Assembly (NCBI GenBank): GCA_009763385.1
Contig: CM019824.1
Coordinates: 32,308,446 to 32,372,445 of the forward strand
Length of the DNA: 64,000 nt
Reading direction: 5' to 3'
From: Coix lacryma-jobi var. lacryma-jobi
Lineage: Eukaryota > Streptophyta > Magnoliopsida > Poales > Poaceae
The notes beneath the pieces are model-generated. The model was not told the origin of the DNA, made no database searches, and saw only the letters and a list, made by a program, of their open reading frames with translations. This document shows positions 31,053 through 42,289 of this stretch, piece after piece; position 1 is the stretch's first letter, and each line of letters begins with the position of its first letter. A program made the position numbers and the translations under genes.

Positions 31053-33800
31053 TCAACTCATGTTGGAGAAGTCTAGGATATTCAATTCATTCCTTAGCTT
31101 GCAAAACCTTCTTTCATCTAGTGGCTTGGTGAAGATATCGGCAAGTTGATCATCAGTGCCCACACTTTCAATAGATATATCTTTCTTGGCTTGATGGTCT
31201 CTAATGAAGTGATGCCTTATATCAATGTGCTTTGTCCTTGAGTGTTGAACCGGGTTGGTGGCTATTTTGACGGCGCTCTCATTATCACATAGCAATGGTA
31301 CTTGTCCAAACTTGATTCCATAATCTTGCAATGTAGCTTTCATCCATAACAATTGTGCACAACAACTACCCGCAGATATGTATTCGGCTTCGGCGGTAGA
31401 GAGTGCAACACTATTTTGCTTCTTTGATGACCATGAGACAAGTGATCTTCCAAGCAATTGACAAGTGCCCGATGTGCTCTTCCTATCCACCTTGCATCCC
31501 GCATAATCGGAATCTGAGTATCCAATTAATTCAAATTGAGAGCCCTTGGGATACCATAATCCAACATTAGGAGTGTGCTTCAAATATCTCAATATTCTTT
31601 TGGTTGCCTTCAAATGACTTTCTCTTGGTGAAGCTTGGAACCTTGCACACATGCACACACTAAACATGACATCCGGCCTTGATGCGGTCACATAGAGTAG
31701 ACTTCCAATCATTGACCGATATAGCTTTTGATCCACCATATCACTACTAGAATCACTATCCAAATGTCCATTTGTGCCCATTGGAGTGGTTATTGCTTTT
31801 GCTTCATCTAACCCAAACTTCTTGAGCATGTCCTTGATGTACTTGCCTTGACTAACAAATGTGCCTTTCTTCATTTGCTTGATTTGTAGACCAAGGAAGT
31901 AACTAAGTTCTCCAAGCATAGACATCTCAAACTCTTTAGCCATCATCTCCCCAAACTCTTCACAAAAATCTTGGTTGGTTGATCCAAAGATAATGTCATC
32001 CACATAGATTTGCAACACAAACAAGTCACTTCCAATTTTCTTGGTGAAGAGTGTGGTGTCAACCTTCCCAATCTTGAACCCTTTTGCTAACAAGAAGTCC
32101 CTCAATCTTTCATACCAAGCTCTAGGTGCTTGCTTCAACCCATATAGTGCCTTCTTGAGCTTGTACACATGGTTGGGCTTCTTCAAGTCTTCAAACCCGG
32201 GAGGTTGCTCAACATACACTAGCTCTTTGATGAATCCATTGAGAAAAGCACTCTTTACATCCATTTGATAGAGCTTGATGTTTTGAGAACAAGCATATGC
32301 AAGTAGAATTCTAATGGCCTCCAATCTAGCAACCGGTGCATAGGTTTCTCCAAAGTCAATACCTTCCATTTGAGTGTAACCTTGTGCTACCAATCTTGCT
32401 TTGTTCCTTATAACAATGCCATCTTCATCTTGCTTGTTGCGGAAGACCCATCTTGTACCAATAACATTTGTGTTCTTTGGTCTTTCCACTAATTCCCAAA
32501 CATCATTGCGGGTGAAGTTGTTTAACTCTTCATGCATTGCATTCACCCAATCAACATCCATCAAAGCTTCATCAATCTTGGTTGGCTCAATAGATGATAC
32601 AAATGAGTAGTGTTCACAAAATGATGCCAATCTTGATCTTGTTTGCACACCTCTTCTTATGTCACCAACAATTTGATCTAAAGGATGATCTCTTGCAATA
32701 TGTGTAGGTTGGAGTACTTGTTCCGGTTGAGCACTTGCACTTGTACTAGCATCATGTTGACCTTGAGAACCACTAGAGCTTGCAACATCATTGCCATGCA
32801 TGGTTGGAGGGGATAGCACTTCATCTTTGTTATCTTCTATGTCAATCACTTGCTTTGGCCTTATATCACCAATGTCCATGTTCTTCATAGCTTCCATCAA
32901 TTGTGTTTCTCTTACATCATCTAGGTTGTCTTGTTCTTCATGTGACCCATTGGTTTCATCAAACTCAACGTCATGGACTTCTTCAACTATTCTTGATATG
33001 TTGTTCCACACTCTATATGCCTTGCTTGTAGTGGAGTAACCAAGTAGGAACCCTTCATCACACTTCTTTTCAAACTTGCCAAGTCTTATGCCCTTCTTCA
33101 ATATGTAGCATTTGCACCCAAAGACCCGGAAATATGCAATGTTGGGCTTTCTATCATTGAGTAGCTCATGTGGTGTATTCTTTAAAAGAGGGTGACAATA
33201 GTGCCGGTTGCTATAATAGCAAGCCGTGTTGATTGCTTCGGCCCAAAAAGAATCACTCACATTGTATTCACTAAGCATAGATCTTGACATATCAATGAGT
33301 GTCCTATTCTTCCTCTCAACTATCCCATTGGATTGAGGTGTATACTTGGTCGAGAATTGATGTTTGATTCCAAATTCATCACATAGCTCATCAACTCTTA
33401 TGTTTCTAAACTCACTTCCATTGTCACTTCTCACTTTCTTGATTCTTCTATCAAACTCATTTTGGCTTCTCTTGACAAAGGTTTTGAATACTTCAAACAC
33501 TTCACTTTTGTCAACAAGAAAGAAGACCCATGTGTATCTTGTATAGTCATCCACTATCACAAAGCCATACTTGTTTCCCCCAATACTTGTATATGTAGTT
33601 GGTCCAAACAAGTCAATATGCAACAACTCAAGTGCATGTGTAGTGCTCATCATTCCTTTGTTAGGATGGGTGTTTCCAACTTGCTTTCCCATTTGGCATG
33701 CACTACATAGCTTGTCCTTTTCAAAGTGTACATCTTTTAGTCCTCTAACCATGTCATGCTTCACTAGCCTCTTTAGTTGCTTCATTCCAACATGTCCCAA
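31053..33800 (-). CDS. pol: Sirevirus pol: integrase, reverse transcriptase, RNase H
   Basis: 915 codons. The end of the GAG-pre-integrase HHCC region (CSACQMGK) leads into an integrase core with HIDLFGP, RSDNGSEF and NGIVERKN supplying D, D and E. A linker with a Ser/Asp-rich stretch follows. RT has NARLVAQGYTQ, the catalytic D in YQMDVKSAFLNG and YVDD in LQIYVDDIIFG. RNase H begins near YSDSDYAGC and ends with ADIFTKPL before the TAG/TGA stop. The frame is complete from here on, but a TGA at 33810-33812 separates it from the upstream protease frame. Copia pol is normally one polyprotein, so this copy is damaged or relies on readthrough. Confidence 0.93.
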   Translation of the reverse strand: MGHVGMKQLKRLVKHDMVRGLKDVHFEKDKLCSACQMGKQVGNTHPNKGMMSTTHALELLHIDLFGPTTYTSIGGNKYGFVIVDDYTRYTWVFFLVDKSEVFEVFKTFVKRSQNEFDRRIKKVRSDNGSEFRNIRVDELCDEFGIKHQFSTKYTPQSNGIVERKNRTLIDMSRSMLSEYNVSDSFWAEAINTACYYSNRHYCHPLLKNTPHELLNDRKPNIAYFRVFGCKCYILKKGIRLGKFEKKCDEGFLLGYSTTSKAYRVWNNISRIVEEVHDVEFDETNGSHEEQDNLDDVRETQLMEAMKNMDIGDIRPKQVIDIEDNKDEVLSPPTMHGNDVASSSGSQGQHDASTSASAQPEQVLQPTHIARDHPLDQIVGDIRRGVQTRSRLASFCEHYSFVSSIEPTKIDEALMDVDWVNAMHEELNNFTRNDVWELVERPKNTNVIGTRWVFRNKQDEDGIVIRNKARLVAQGYTQMEGIDFGETYAPVARLEAIRILLAYACSQNIKLYQMDVKSAFLNGFIKELVYVEQPPGFEDLKKPNHVYKLKKALYGLKQAPRAWYERLRDFLLAKGFKIGKVDTTLFTKKIGSDLFVLQIYVDDIIFGSTNQDFCEEFGEMMAKEFEMSMLGELSYFLGLQIKQMKKGTFVSQGKYIKDMLKKFGLDEAKAITTPMGTNGHLDSDSSSDMVDQKLYRSMIGSLLYVTASRPDVMFSVCMCARFQASPRESHLKATKRILRYLKHTPNVGLWYPKGSQFELIGYSDSDYAGCKVDRKSTSGTCQLLGRSLVSWSSKKQNSVALSTAEAEYISAGSCCAQLLWMKATLQDYGIKFGQVPLLCDNESAVKIATNPVQHSRTKHIDIRHHFIRDHQAKKDISIESVGTDDQLADIFTKPLDERRFCKLRNELNILDFSNMS

Positions 33801-33809
33801 GCGCCTATG

Positions 33810-34211
33810 TCATAGCCAACCCATACTTGATTTGGTGAATAAGCATGTTGTCAATTGAGCTTCACTAGCATCAAAGTCCACCAAATAAAGATTCTCATAT
33901 CTAAATCCTTTGAAGACCAAATCACTTCCTTCAACGCTAACTATCTCCACATCATCAACACCAAATATGCATTTGAATCCCAAATCACATAATTGTGCCA
34001 CTGACAACAAGTTGAAGTTGAGATATTCCACTAATAGCACATTGGAGATGCTCAAGTCATTGGATATTGCAATCTTGCTCAAGCCTTTAACCTTGCCTTT
34101 CTTGTTGTCACCAAATGTGATAGCATCCGCATGATCATTGCCACTAGTGTTGATTGATTTGAACATTCTTCCATCTCCGGTCATGTGTTGAGTGCACCCA
34201 CTATCAAGCAC
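33810..34211 (-). CDS. Sirevirus protease and GAG-pre-integrase fragment
   Basis: A 133-codon frame on the same reading frame as pol, starting near LDSGCTQHMTGDG, where DSG is the active-site motif of copia aspartic protease. It reads through the pre-integrase region to GWL and a TGA at 33810; the HRRLGHVG that follows belongs to the pre-integrase HHCC. Two stops (TGA, TAG) lie between it and gag at about 34235-34253. Confidence 0.85.
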   Translation of the reverse strand: MLDSGCTQHMTGDGRMFKSINTSGNDHADAITFGDNKKGKVKGLSKIAISNDLSISNVLLVEYLNFNLLSVAQLCDLGFKCIFGVDDVEIVSVEGSDLVFKGFRYENLYLVDFDASEAQLTTCLFTKSSMGWL

Positions 34212-34253
34212 CCAATGTCTTCCTCCCGCTTTATAGTTTACCTACAAAAGAGA

Positions 34254-35688
34254 TCAATTCCTTTTAGGTACCCAAACCTTTTTGGGTCCTCTAAGGTTAG
34301 TCACCAAGCTCTTGGGCACCCAAATTGCCTTCTTCTTTGGGCCAACCATGGGTGCACCAATATACTTAGCATTCACACCATTAGTGCCCTTTGTAAGCAT
34401 ATAACAAGAATCAAGTCTAATGGATGAAACATTAGCATTGTTCTTGTTCTTGTTCTTGTTCTTGTTCTTGTTAAAGCAATTTTGCTCTATGTGCCTGTAT
34501 TGCTTGCAATTATGGCAATACCGATCATTGCTCTTCACAAAACTAGTCTTGTGAGGAGCAAAAGCGGCCTTGCCCTTCTTGGGGGTATAGCCAAGTCTCT
34601 CCTTGTTGAGTGGACATCTTTGGCTACCCAAGCACTTAAGTAAGCGGGCATCTCCACCATAGGCATTGCCTAACGCATGAGTGAGCTCATACACCTTGTT
34701 CTTAAGGTTTTCATTTTCTACTACTAATGATGAATCATATGTAGTAGAAGTAGGAATTTTAGTTGAGCTAGATGATGATGATGCATTGGTGGGAGCAACA
34801 ATAATAGGAGCATAAAAAGATTCATCAAGAATATCACATGTTACTCCTATGTTGCATGTCTCTACAACATCCTCAATCTTACTTTGATTAAGGAGGGAGG
34901 AGTGGGCTTCCTTAAGCCTAGTGTGAGCTTGGTCAAGCTTCTCATGAGTAGACTTGAGCTCATCAAAGGATTGCTCAAGAGCCTTGTTGGCCTTGCGCAA
35001 TTCTTTGCACTCCTTCCTCTTAGTCTCAATGTAAGAGTGAGCATCTTGTAGCATGCTCATGAGGTCCTCCTTTGAGTACTCCTCATCATCATCACTCTCA
35101 CTCTCACTTTCATTCTCATCGGATGATACCTTAGTGGCCTTAGTCATGAAGCATGTTGATGGAGTGTTGAAGATAGAAGGCTTGCTTGAGATAGCAAGAC
35201 TAGCCATAGCCTTCTTCTTGGTGGTCTTCCTCTCATCATCACTAGAATCATCATCATCGCTTGAGGAAGCATCACTATCCCATGTGACAACATAGGAATC
35301 ACCCTTCTTCTTTTCCTTCTTTTTCTCTTTCTTTTCTTTCTTGTCCTTCTTCTTGCTCTTTTTGCGGTCATCATCATCTTCATCACTAGAATAAGGACAA
35401 TCCGCAATGAAGTGATCCTTGCTCTTGCATCTATAGCATCTCTTGGTCGTGCTCTTGGTTGTATCCCTTCTTTTTCTTGCTCCATAGCCCTTCTTCTTCA
35501 TGAATTTGCCAAACTTTTTCACGAAGAGAGCCATTTCTTCATCATCTATCTCACAACCACTTGAGCTTGCTTCATCATCACTTTCCTCCTTCTTTGTTTT
35601 GCCCTTGCTCTTGCTCTTGGAGGATGAAGCTTTGAATGCAACAGTTTTCTTCTTCTTTTCTTCCTCTTGGGCTCCCCCATCCCGTTCC
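34254..35688 (-). CDS. gag: Sirevirus gag, 5'-truncated
   Basis: The minus-strand frame includes EEMALFVKKFGKFMKKKGYG, a first CCHC knuckle CYRCKSKDHFIADC, a long Lys-rich and Asp/Ser-rich linker, a coiled-coil (KRKECKELRKANKALEQSF and on), a second knuckle CHNCKQYRHIEQNC and a polar Asn/Lys repeat. It ends at VPKRN with TGA. Gag forms the particle and binds RNA through the knuckles. The N-terminal part seen in C1 (MSTISQ...) is missing because the junction with another copia remnant lies at 35688/35689. Confidence 0.9.
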
Positions 35689-36149
35689 TTGGGGTTACTG
35701 AAAGAGAGATTAGGGTAATACTCAATGCATTAACCGAGAATACACAGTGTTTACATATAGATTAGATGGGGAGCCTTGGTGGGCTGGCCCATTAACCGGA
35801 TTACATTCCAACACTCCCCCACAGTCTAAACTGGGAGCATCGCGAACATTAAGACTGGACCTAAATTCCGTGAAGACTGATGTCGGCAGACCTTTGGTGA
35901 AGATGTCGGCGTACTGAGACGTAGTGGGAACGTGCAGGACGCGTGCTTCACCGAGGGCGACTCGCTCTCTGACGAAGTGCAAATCAATCTCAATATGCTT
36001 GGTTCGCTGATGCTGAACAGGATTGCTGGAGAGGTAAACAACACTGATGTTATCACAATAGACCACGGTAGCACGGCGAAGAGGATGATGAAGCTCTTGC
36101 AGTAGTTGTCGCAACCAGCAGGCTTCAGCTTCACAGCTAGAGTTGTTCA
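35689..36149 (-). pseudogene. C3: copia RNase H end plus short LTR remnant
   Basis: The minus strand encodes the end of a copia RNase H: SSCEAEACWLRQLLQELHHP, YCDNISVVYLSSNP and ADIFTKGLP, from a lineage other than Sirevirus. A purine tract TGTGGGGGAG leads into an LTR start TGTTGGAATG at 35813 and about 125 bases of LTR ending AACCCCAA at 35689. The rest of the element (gag, most of pol, 5' LTR) is missing. It sits exactly at the break in the C2 gag, so it likely inserted there before a deletion removed the right-hand parts of both. Confidence 0.8.
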
Positions 36150-36151
36150 TG

Positions 36152-36212
36152 GAGCTGAAGCCCAAAAAAATAGCTTCACTAGTGAAGTGGAGCCGTGCCA
36201 AACAGGGCCCTA
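36152..36212. mobile_element. Single end of a hAT/Mutator-like MITE
   Basis: The minus strand reads GGGCCCTGTTTGGCACGGC then GGAGC/GAAGC-rich sequence, like the ends of abundant grass MITEs. The other end is missing, truncated at the C3 boundary. Confidence 0.3.
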
Positions 36213-36552
36213 ATAACACTATTTTAGTCTCATAAATATTGGTTCTCTATCAATCCACTAAAACTTAAGCTAGTTCGAATTTTGGATAACTCTAGAAGTC
36301 CGGTTTATTTTGGGTCTGAGAGAGCAACTAATAAGTATTTGTTTCAAAATAACTAATAAGTATCAAAGCTCCAGCACCAAAATAAGCTATCTAAGCATTT
36401 AGTTTAGCTTTACGTTGAGTACTCAAAATATTTGCCAAAGCATCTAGTCTAAATCCAAAAAAAACATATGAATCTGCCAATGACCAGATCAAATGCATAA
36501 TCTGTTGAGTTTTTCATGCAATGAACATGTTCACATATAGTAAACCGAGATA

Positions 36553-36801
36553 CTCTCTCCGTATCGTAAATAGAAGTCGTTTAGGACAGCGATACGGTCT
36601 CCAAAGACCACTTGTTTCTTCAAAAATATTTATTGTAAAGTGGTATATATATATTTTTATGAAAGTACTTTTCAACACAAATTTACCTATATAATTTTTA
36701 CGTCTCTAAACTCAATAACTTAAAAGTTATTCATGATTTATATTCTCAATATTTGACTGAAACCTTGTCTAAAACGACTTCTATTTGTGATACGGAGGGA
36801 G
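36553..36801. mobile_element. Stowaway-like MITE
   Basis: Long inverted ends: CTCTCTCCGTATCGTAAATA at the left and TATTTGTGATACGGAGGGAG at the right, extended inward by AGAAGTCGTTTAGGACA and TGTCTAAAACGACTTCT. TA flanks both sides (36551-36552, 36802-36803). 249 bases, AT-rich interior. Confidence 0.88.
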
Positions 36802-36803
36802 TA

Positions 36804-38588
36804 TTTCAGAATATCTAAGTATCATCCTTTTTCGCAGATAATCTCTTTGCTCTAAGAAACGTTTGTACAAACCCAAACAAGAATCAATGAAACAATGGCA
36901 AAAGCACAAGTGCAAAACTACTACGACCATGCATCACCCAACTCTCCATATAGATGTAACGTGGTCTAAAACGAATCAATCCATATACATGTAACCCCAT
37001 AAAAGTTGACGATGACAATGGCTCTCTATGTTACATGCAGGCCGGCAGAACAGAAAGAGCTCCTTGCAATGACCCACCGAGGACTTGAAGTCGTCGCCAC
37101 ACACCGCATGTGAAATTGTGAATGCATAGTGCCTACCAGTTGCTGGTCCGTGGCCTCTTGTCAGCAATCTGTACCTGCTAATCCAAATCGAAGTTCTGTC
37201 ATATGACGTACACGGAGCAATCTTTTCCTTGCAGCTGCGTCCTAACTACTCCTTTTTACCCTACGGATACGGAAGATCGGTAGCTGGACTAGGACTTCAG
37301 AAAGATCAAACCAAGTTTGAATGGTCCACATCATGTAAAATAGCCTGTCAGTGACTAGGTCATACTACCATTATTTGTGCAGGTGCTCTGCGGACGATTT
37401 GAAACACAAGAAACGATGTGGCCATCAATAAAAAGGTTCTGTCTTCGCCAATGGTGATTGTCCACAAAACGCTGATGCTGATCAAGACGTGGCAACCTGC
37501 ACTTCATCTCTAATCTTCAACAAGATTATCTCTAATCTTCCACAAAACGATCATCTTCAAAGCCTCACTTCATCTCTAATCTTGTTTAGTACTTGTTGAT
37601 TTGTCGAGTCGTCATGCCCGGAAATTCATGGCCTTTATTTGCTTCCCAAATCATTGTGGGAGTTTTGTATAAATAAGCACCAAAATTGTGTTATGTTTTG
37701 AATACGATGTCGACCGCTCCTATTTGAACCATAAACCCTAAATTTAAGGGCTTAGATAACAAATGAGCTCCAGCGGGAATCTCTTCTAGAGCCCTCAAAT
37801 TTAAAGGGGTAATTGAATCTCCCCCTCATCCTTCATTTCTAGGGTCTAGAGAGGGCTCCTACTTTATATTTTTGACAATTTATCTCCCCGCTATATACGG
37901 AAGACTCCACTCATCGTGCTGCCACCCAAAGCTCTGTTGGCCCACCCGGCGCGCCACTATCCGGCTCCCATCTCGCAGGCTGACCGTCTGCGCCTGTCCC
38001 AGTGCCACCTCTTCATCTCCGGCATGGGAGAGAGACTTCTTCCTATGGATTCCACTCCTGGAGCCATACTCTAGGGTCAGAGAAGACATGAGTGGTAGAA
38101 GTAGCAACAGTGCGATCGGTCAGACAAGGCGTGGGTGGGAGACGTAGTTGTGGTGCAACAACACCTATGCTCCTTTGCTCAAAGAGGTGGGCTTCCTACA
38201 GATTTCTCTCCCTGAGTCGGGCTGCTCACCCTGAGCAGCCTCCACTATCGCAGAAGGTGTGGGCGAGAGAAGTCATGGCGACGTCAGGAGAAGGTAGGTC
38301 CTATATGTCAGGCCCTTGTGTTGAGATAGCTCAGTTGAGTGTTGAGAATGACGAGTGGGCCCCATATGTTAGTGTGTATCACAAAAGATTTGAGGACTCT
38401 GATTTAAGGGCTTCTAGTAGAGTAGATGCAAAAAATGTAGGCCCTCAAAAATAAGGGGGCTCAAATCAAAAATAGAGGTCTTGATGTAGTGACAGGTCAT
38501 TCGACGAAAGTCCAACTTGATTTCCTGATTCATTGGCATAGTTACCGGGCTTTTAAGGCTCACGCTATTTGCTTCTACATATAATTTA
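36804..38588. other. Intergenic DNA with a repeat shared with the kinase locus
   Basis: Bases 36909-36990 resemble 17395-17478, the 3' flank of the kinase pseudogene. Next to them, minus 37180-37130 has an acceptor-like TTAGCAG followed by a short frame (VQIADKRPRTSNW then TAG) that could be a last exon, but I cannot assign it. A TATA-like GTATAAATAAGC on the plus strand at about 37670 has no convincing gene after it. The stretch 37720-38480 has AAGGGCT/AGCCCT-rich ends that may mark an old transposon. No protein family is recognised. Confidence 0.4.
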
Positions 38589-39021
38589 GGGTGTGTTTGG
38601 TACGGCTCCAGATTGTCATAGAAATGTTTTGGATCCAAATTTTTTCAAAAGATGTATATGATGCTGAATCAAAATCACCTTATGAAATTGTTTAGCTAGC
38701 AAATCGGATTCCAATTCAAAAAATTCATTTAAATAAAAATATGTTCAAAAATTTCTAAACGTTTTTTGTGGATGGAGAACACCTCAAATAAAACAATTTT
38801 AACTTGTTTCACTAAAAATAATTAACTGAAAAATTGGACAAAAAAAGTAGGAAGCAATGAGATGAGAATATGTGCGAAACTAACCTCTAGTTGTTTCACA
38901 TGTGTATGTAGAAACGGTAAAACGTTTCGGCTTCAAATAACTTGTTGGAAACACGGTTTGGAAGTGATTCACATATGATTCGCATGAGAAACTGAAACGT
39001 TTCTCCTATCCAAACATATCC
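38589..39021. mobile_element. Harbinger-type MITE
   Basis: Ends GGGTGTGTTTGG and CCAAACATATCC are inverted with one or two mismatches and are flanked by TTA at 38586-38588 and 39022-39024, the PIF/Harbinger target duplication. Longer imperfect inverted segments (GAAACG/CGTTTC) lie inside. 433 bases. Confidence 0.75.
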
Positions 39022-39880
39022 TTAGAGCATATATTCAACCCACAGACAGCTCCTTGTCTGTATGTTTTTGGAATATGTACACAAACAGTTTAAAAGACAA
39101 GTCGTATAATGGGCTATATATTTCATAGTCTGCAAACTATTTAATGGTTTATAGGTAGTCAAGATCAATAATGAACACCATTTTATATAGCATTTTGTTG
39201 CTACTTTGCGTAGAAAAGGGGTCAAATGTACATGAGCTAAACATAATTATATGTTTTTAAAACCATAAATATAAGTCATATATTATACATAATAGCAACA
39301 GTTTTTGTCTAATTTTATTTGTTCCCTAACAGAAACTTTTTTGGTGGGGAGATTTTAGATGAGCTTTAAAATTCCAGCCGATTTGCGTATTCTTGAAAAA
39401 GAAGCTAATAAATAATTTTATGTTGCTAAAATACATAAAATTGGCGTTGTTGCCACGCAGATCACCTTCCCGTACGCCAACAGATCACGAGTCAAAAACG
39501 CACAGCGGCTGCTAGCCGTGCCGCTCGTCACGTTCCCGCGCTGGCCCCATGCACGTGCACAACAGATCAGTGGTGAAGGTACTCCGAGTCGACGGCTCTC
39601 GTACAAGGCGCATTGAGGTCGTCTGCAAACGTGACAAGGTCTAGATAATTCCGGTGGTTCTGACCCTACTATTTTAGGAAAATGGTAGATACTAATAAGT
39701 ATGGAATTTTTGGAACCTTGAGAAGATTCTAAGAAATCCATAAGATAAGAAAAAGATAAAAGTATGATGATAAGTTTAAGCTAGACTTAAAGATCAACTC
39801 ACAACCGTTCCCGGCAACGACGCTAGAAATACTTGTTGACACTTACTAGCGTCGCCACCAAGAGTAGAGATAAACCCTAA
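39022..39880. other. Intergenic DNA, no gene recognised
   Basis: AT-rich to about 39440, then a mixed-composition stretch with ACGTG-containing motifs to 39640. At about 39800-39860 a sequence like CCCGGCAACGACGCTAGAAA repeats part of the PBS region at 39881-39897. Confidence 0.4.
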
Positions 39881-41111
39881 CCTTGGCAACGACACCAGAA
39901 AGCCTTGTTGGTATTTTATCAATGCACAAGAGATAATCTGCAAGCGCACAAATTAGATACTCACACTTTGCCGGATGTAGACCCAGTTTTAATATTGAAC
40001 CCAAAGGAACAACGTGATTGTCTTAAGTCTTTGGCTTAAACCCTGAGCACTAACAAGAATGAGAAAACAAAAGATAAAGGGGATAACTAGGGTTTCCAAC
40101 CCTAACTTCAGAAAGCTATGTGATTATTATCCAACTGTGGATTACGTTGGGAGACCACATCCAATATGGTTGTTCCTAAGTAATATACTCTTGCTCGGCT
40201 TATAGACAGGAGGTGGACTATAGAAAGATTCAACAAGACTATAAGAGTCACCCTAGCGAGCTACCATCGGCCTGGAATATATGATACACTATGCAAGTAA
40301 TCGAGTCTAAGCACCATGCTTACACGATGATGACTCCTCTAATCCTAGAGCTACTATAATTAAAGTACTCAATAAAGAGTTGCAAGCCAGAAGAACAATA
40401 ATAACAATGTTGCTTACTGATAATTAGAAGTTGATGACCGAAGAATATCCTGATCCAAGCTCTTGAAGAACTTGAATCCGCAGGTACAAGACGAAGAAGT
40501 AGATCTGACAGGCCGGAACTCCTTCTAGAACTCCTCTACCTCTCTCTCTTCTAATTCTAAACAAGACTAGATCTAACCCTAACTAGAGGGGTACTAGGCT
40601 TCTTCTTGATAGCTTGCCTCGGATCCTCTCCTGAAGAATATGAATTAGGGTTTCTAAACTTGGGATCTTTTGCTTTGCCTCAGGGAGTCTAGGGCTGCTT
40701 ATATAGCCCGGTGGGATGAACCGTGACCCTCAGATCAAACCGACCTTGAACAAGGGTTGAGATTTATCGAGGAGGTCGGTTAGGTCACGCTCCACCAAGA
40801 TGGGCCGCCATCAGTCAGGGCCCAGGCCGGCCGGCCTGGAGGTGCGACCGGTCGGCCCTACCTGGCAGCCGCGAGGCGCCGCCTTCGTTCTTTCGTCTTC
40901 TAGAAGCTTTCTTGTTGCCCTAGCATGGCTTTCGATCTCGTTTGCGCAATTCATCGTGTTGGAGTAGGACTCTACCTCTTTCCATGTGCTGGAAAACTCC
41001 CTGGAAAATAGCAATTCACCAAAGCTATGGAATATGTCAGTTTAACCCCTGAATTATGTAGCTTGGTGGCTACTCCAAGTTGTTCTAGAATCTTCCAAGT
41101 CGTATCCAACA
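39881..41111 (-). repeat. Gypsy 5' LTR and primer-binding site remnant
   Basis: The minus strand reads CCAACA at 39911-39906, then about eight bases on TGGTGTCGTTGCCAAGG (39897-39881), a degenerate form of the tRNA-Asp PBS (TGGCGCCGTTGCCGGGG) used by grass gypsy elements. A TATA box CTATATAAGC lies at about 40693-40702 on the same strand. A matching start TGTTGG at 41111 would give a 1.2-kb LTR, but this outer edge is uncertain. No internal coding region remains. Confidence 0.5.
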
Positions 41112-42289
41112 ACGACTCTCTCGTCGGGACTCCAAATATAGCAAACCCTAGGTCCATTTCGATCGTCTCGACAAGCTCTTCACAATGGTGTAGTCTAATT
41201 CATCACTTGAGATACTTTTATGTAGTGAAATATTAATATTCCTGCAAAACAAGTGAGAATGACACAACTCGTGGAACTCGTTAGAATCAAACCTTATTCT
41301 AGGTTGATGGTCAGCTTTATTCCCTTTTTGATGACTTATTGACAGTATAAGATATGAGTTAGTGAATGTCAACACTTCTGCAGTGGTGTTTATACCCACT
41401 GTTAGCGGTGAAACCTTAGTGAATGTATTAGACAAGCTTAGAGGGGCTTTGTAAAGGCCTTGTAGTGCAACCCTGCTAGGCACCTAGGCAGTGTTTAGTG
41501 TGATGGAAAAAACACGACACATGGATAAAGATGTGCAACCTCTGCAAAGAGTAAAACTGATATATCAGTCGTGCTCACGGTCATGAGCGGGCTTGGACTT
41601 CTCCGAGATTAGTTGGCTTTGGTTCGGGTGGGTCACTTGGATAGAATTCAGGTGCAATTGCTTGGTGGACTCCAAGTGTTGGTTGCTTGGTGGATTCCAA
41701 GTGTCGGTTGCTCGGTAGAGTTCGAGTGTGGGTTTGTTCAGTGGATTCGAGTGTTAGTTTCTTCGAGGAGAATGTGGTTTAACCTAGTAATTAGGTGCAT
41801 AGGATTTAGGACTTATAGGATATGTCGCTTTAGGTTGTATTGACAAACAAAGTTAGCCTACCTTTGTTATAAGCCTATGTCACATTATTTCCTACACTTG
41901 CGGAATACATTTTGATGTAGTCACTCTTCCTCTTTATCTCCCCTTCTACCCCACCTAGACACTGGAGATAACGAGCAAGAGTACATAGAAGACGATGACT
42001 TCGATCCCGATGACTTGTAATAGGCTGGTGTTGCCCCCGGTCGACCTTCCTATGAAGATGGTGTCCTGTTCCGCTAGAGTTAATCATAGTTGATATACTT
42101 TTTTTTTGGACCCGAGGGTCATTTTTGTAATAATGTTTTTGATTATGTAATCAACATTTATTTTGATACTATGACATCGATATATATATGTATAAAAATT
42201 AATCCTGACATACATATATTATGCATTCGATTTTGTCCTTAAAATCGGGTGTGACACCATATCTCTAGATATGGTACTACTTAGCTTAG
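41112..42289 (+). other. Old repeat-derived DNA, probably gypsy LTR/UTR
   Basis: No gene. On the plus strand a loose repeat of CTTGGTGGATTCCAAGTGT-like segments lies at about 41635-41760. The phrase ending GGGTGTGACA at about 42255 looks like an LTR end. The text from 41380 to 41610 resembles noncoding parts of grass gypsy elements, but I cannot place its boundaries. Confidence 0.35.

Larger units (their letters stand above)
27856..35688 (-). mobile_element. C2: Sirevirus-lineage copia retrotransposon, 5'-truncated
   Basis: On the minus strand: gag with two CCHC knuckles, protease, integrase, RT, RNase H, about 1.1 kb of 3' noncoding DNA, a polypurine tract, then the 3' LTR. The RT/RNase H sequence and the Lys/Asp/Ser-rich gag are typical of Opie/SIRE-type Sireviruses. 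The gag N-terminus, PBS and 5' LTR are missing; the element ends at 35688 against a small copia remnant. Pol order (integrase before RT) is the copia order. Confidence 0.92.

Noticed and set aside
37872..38147. A 91-codon plus-strand frame after a TATA-like sequence at about 37670
   Set aside because: No domain, poor start context and no splice or poly(A) support; the surrounding sequence looks like an old transposon.
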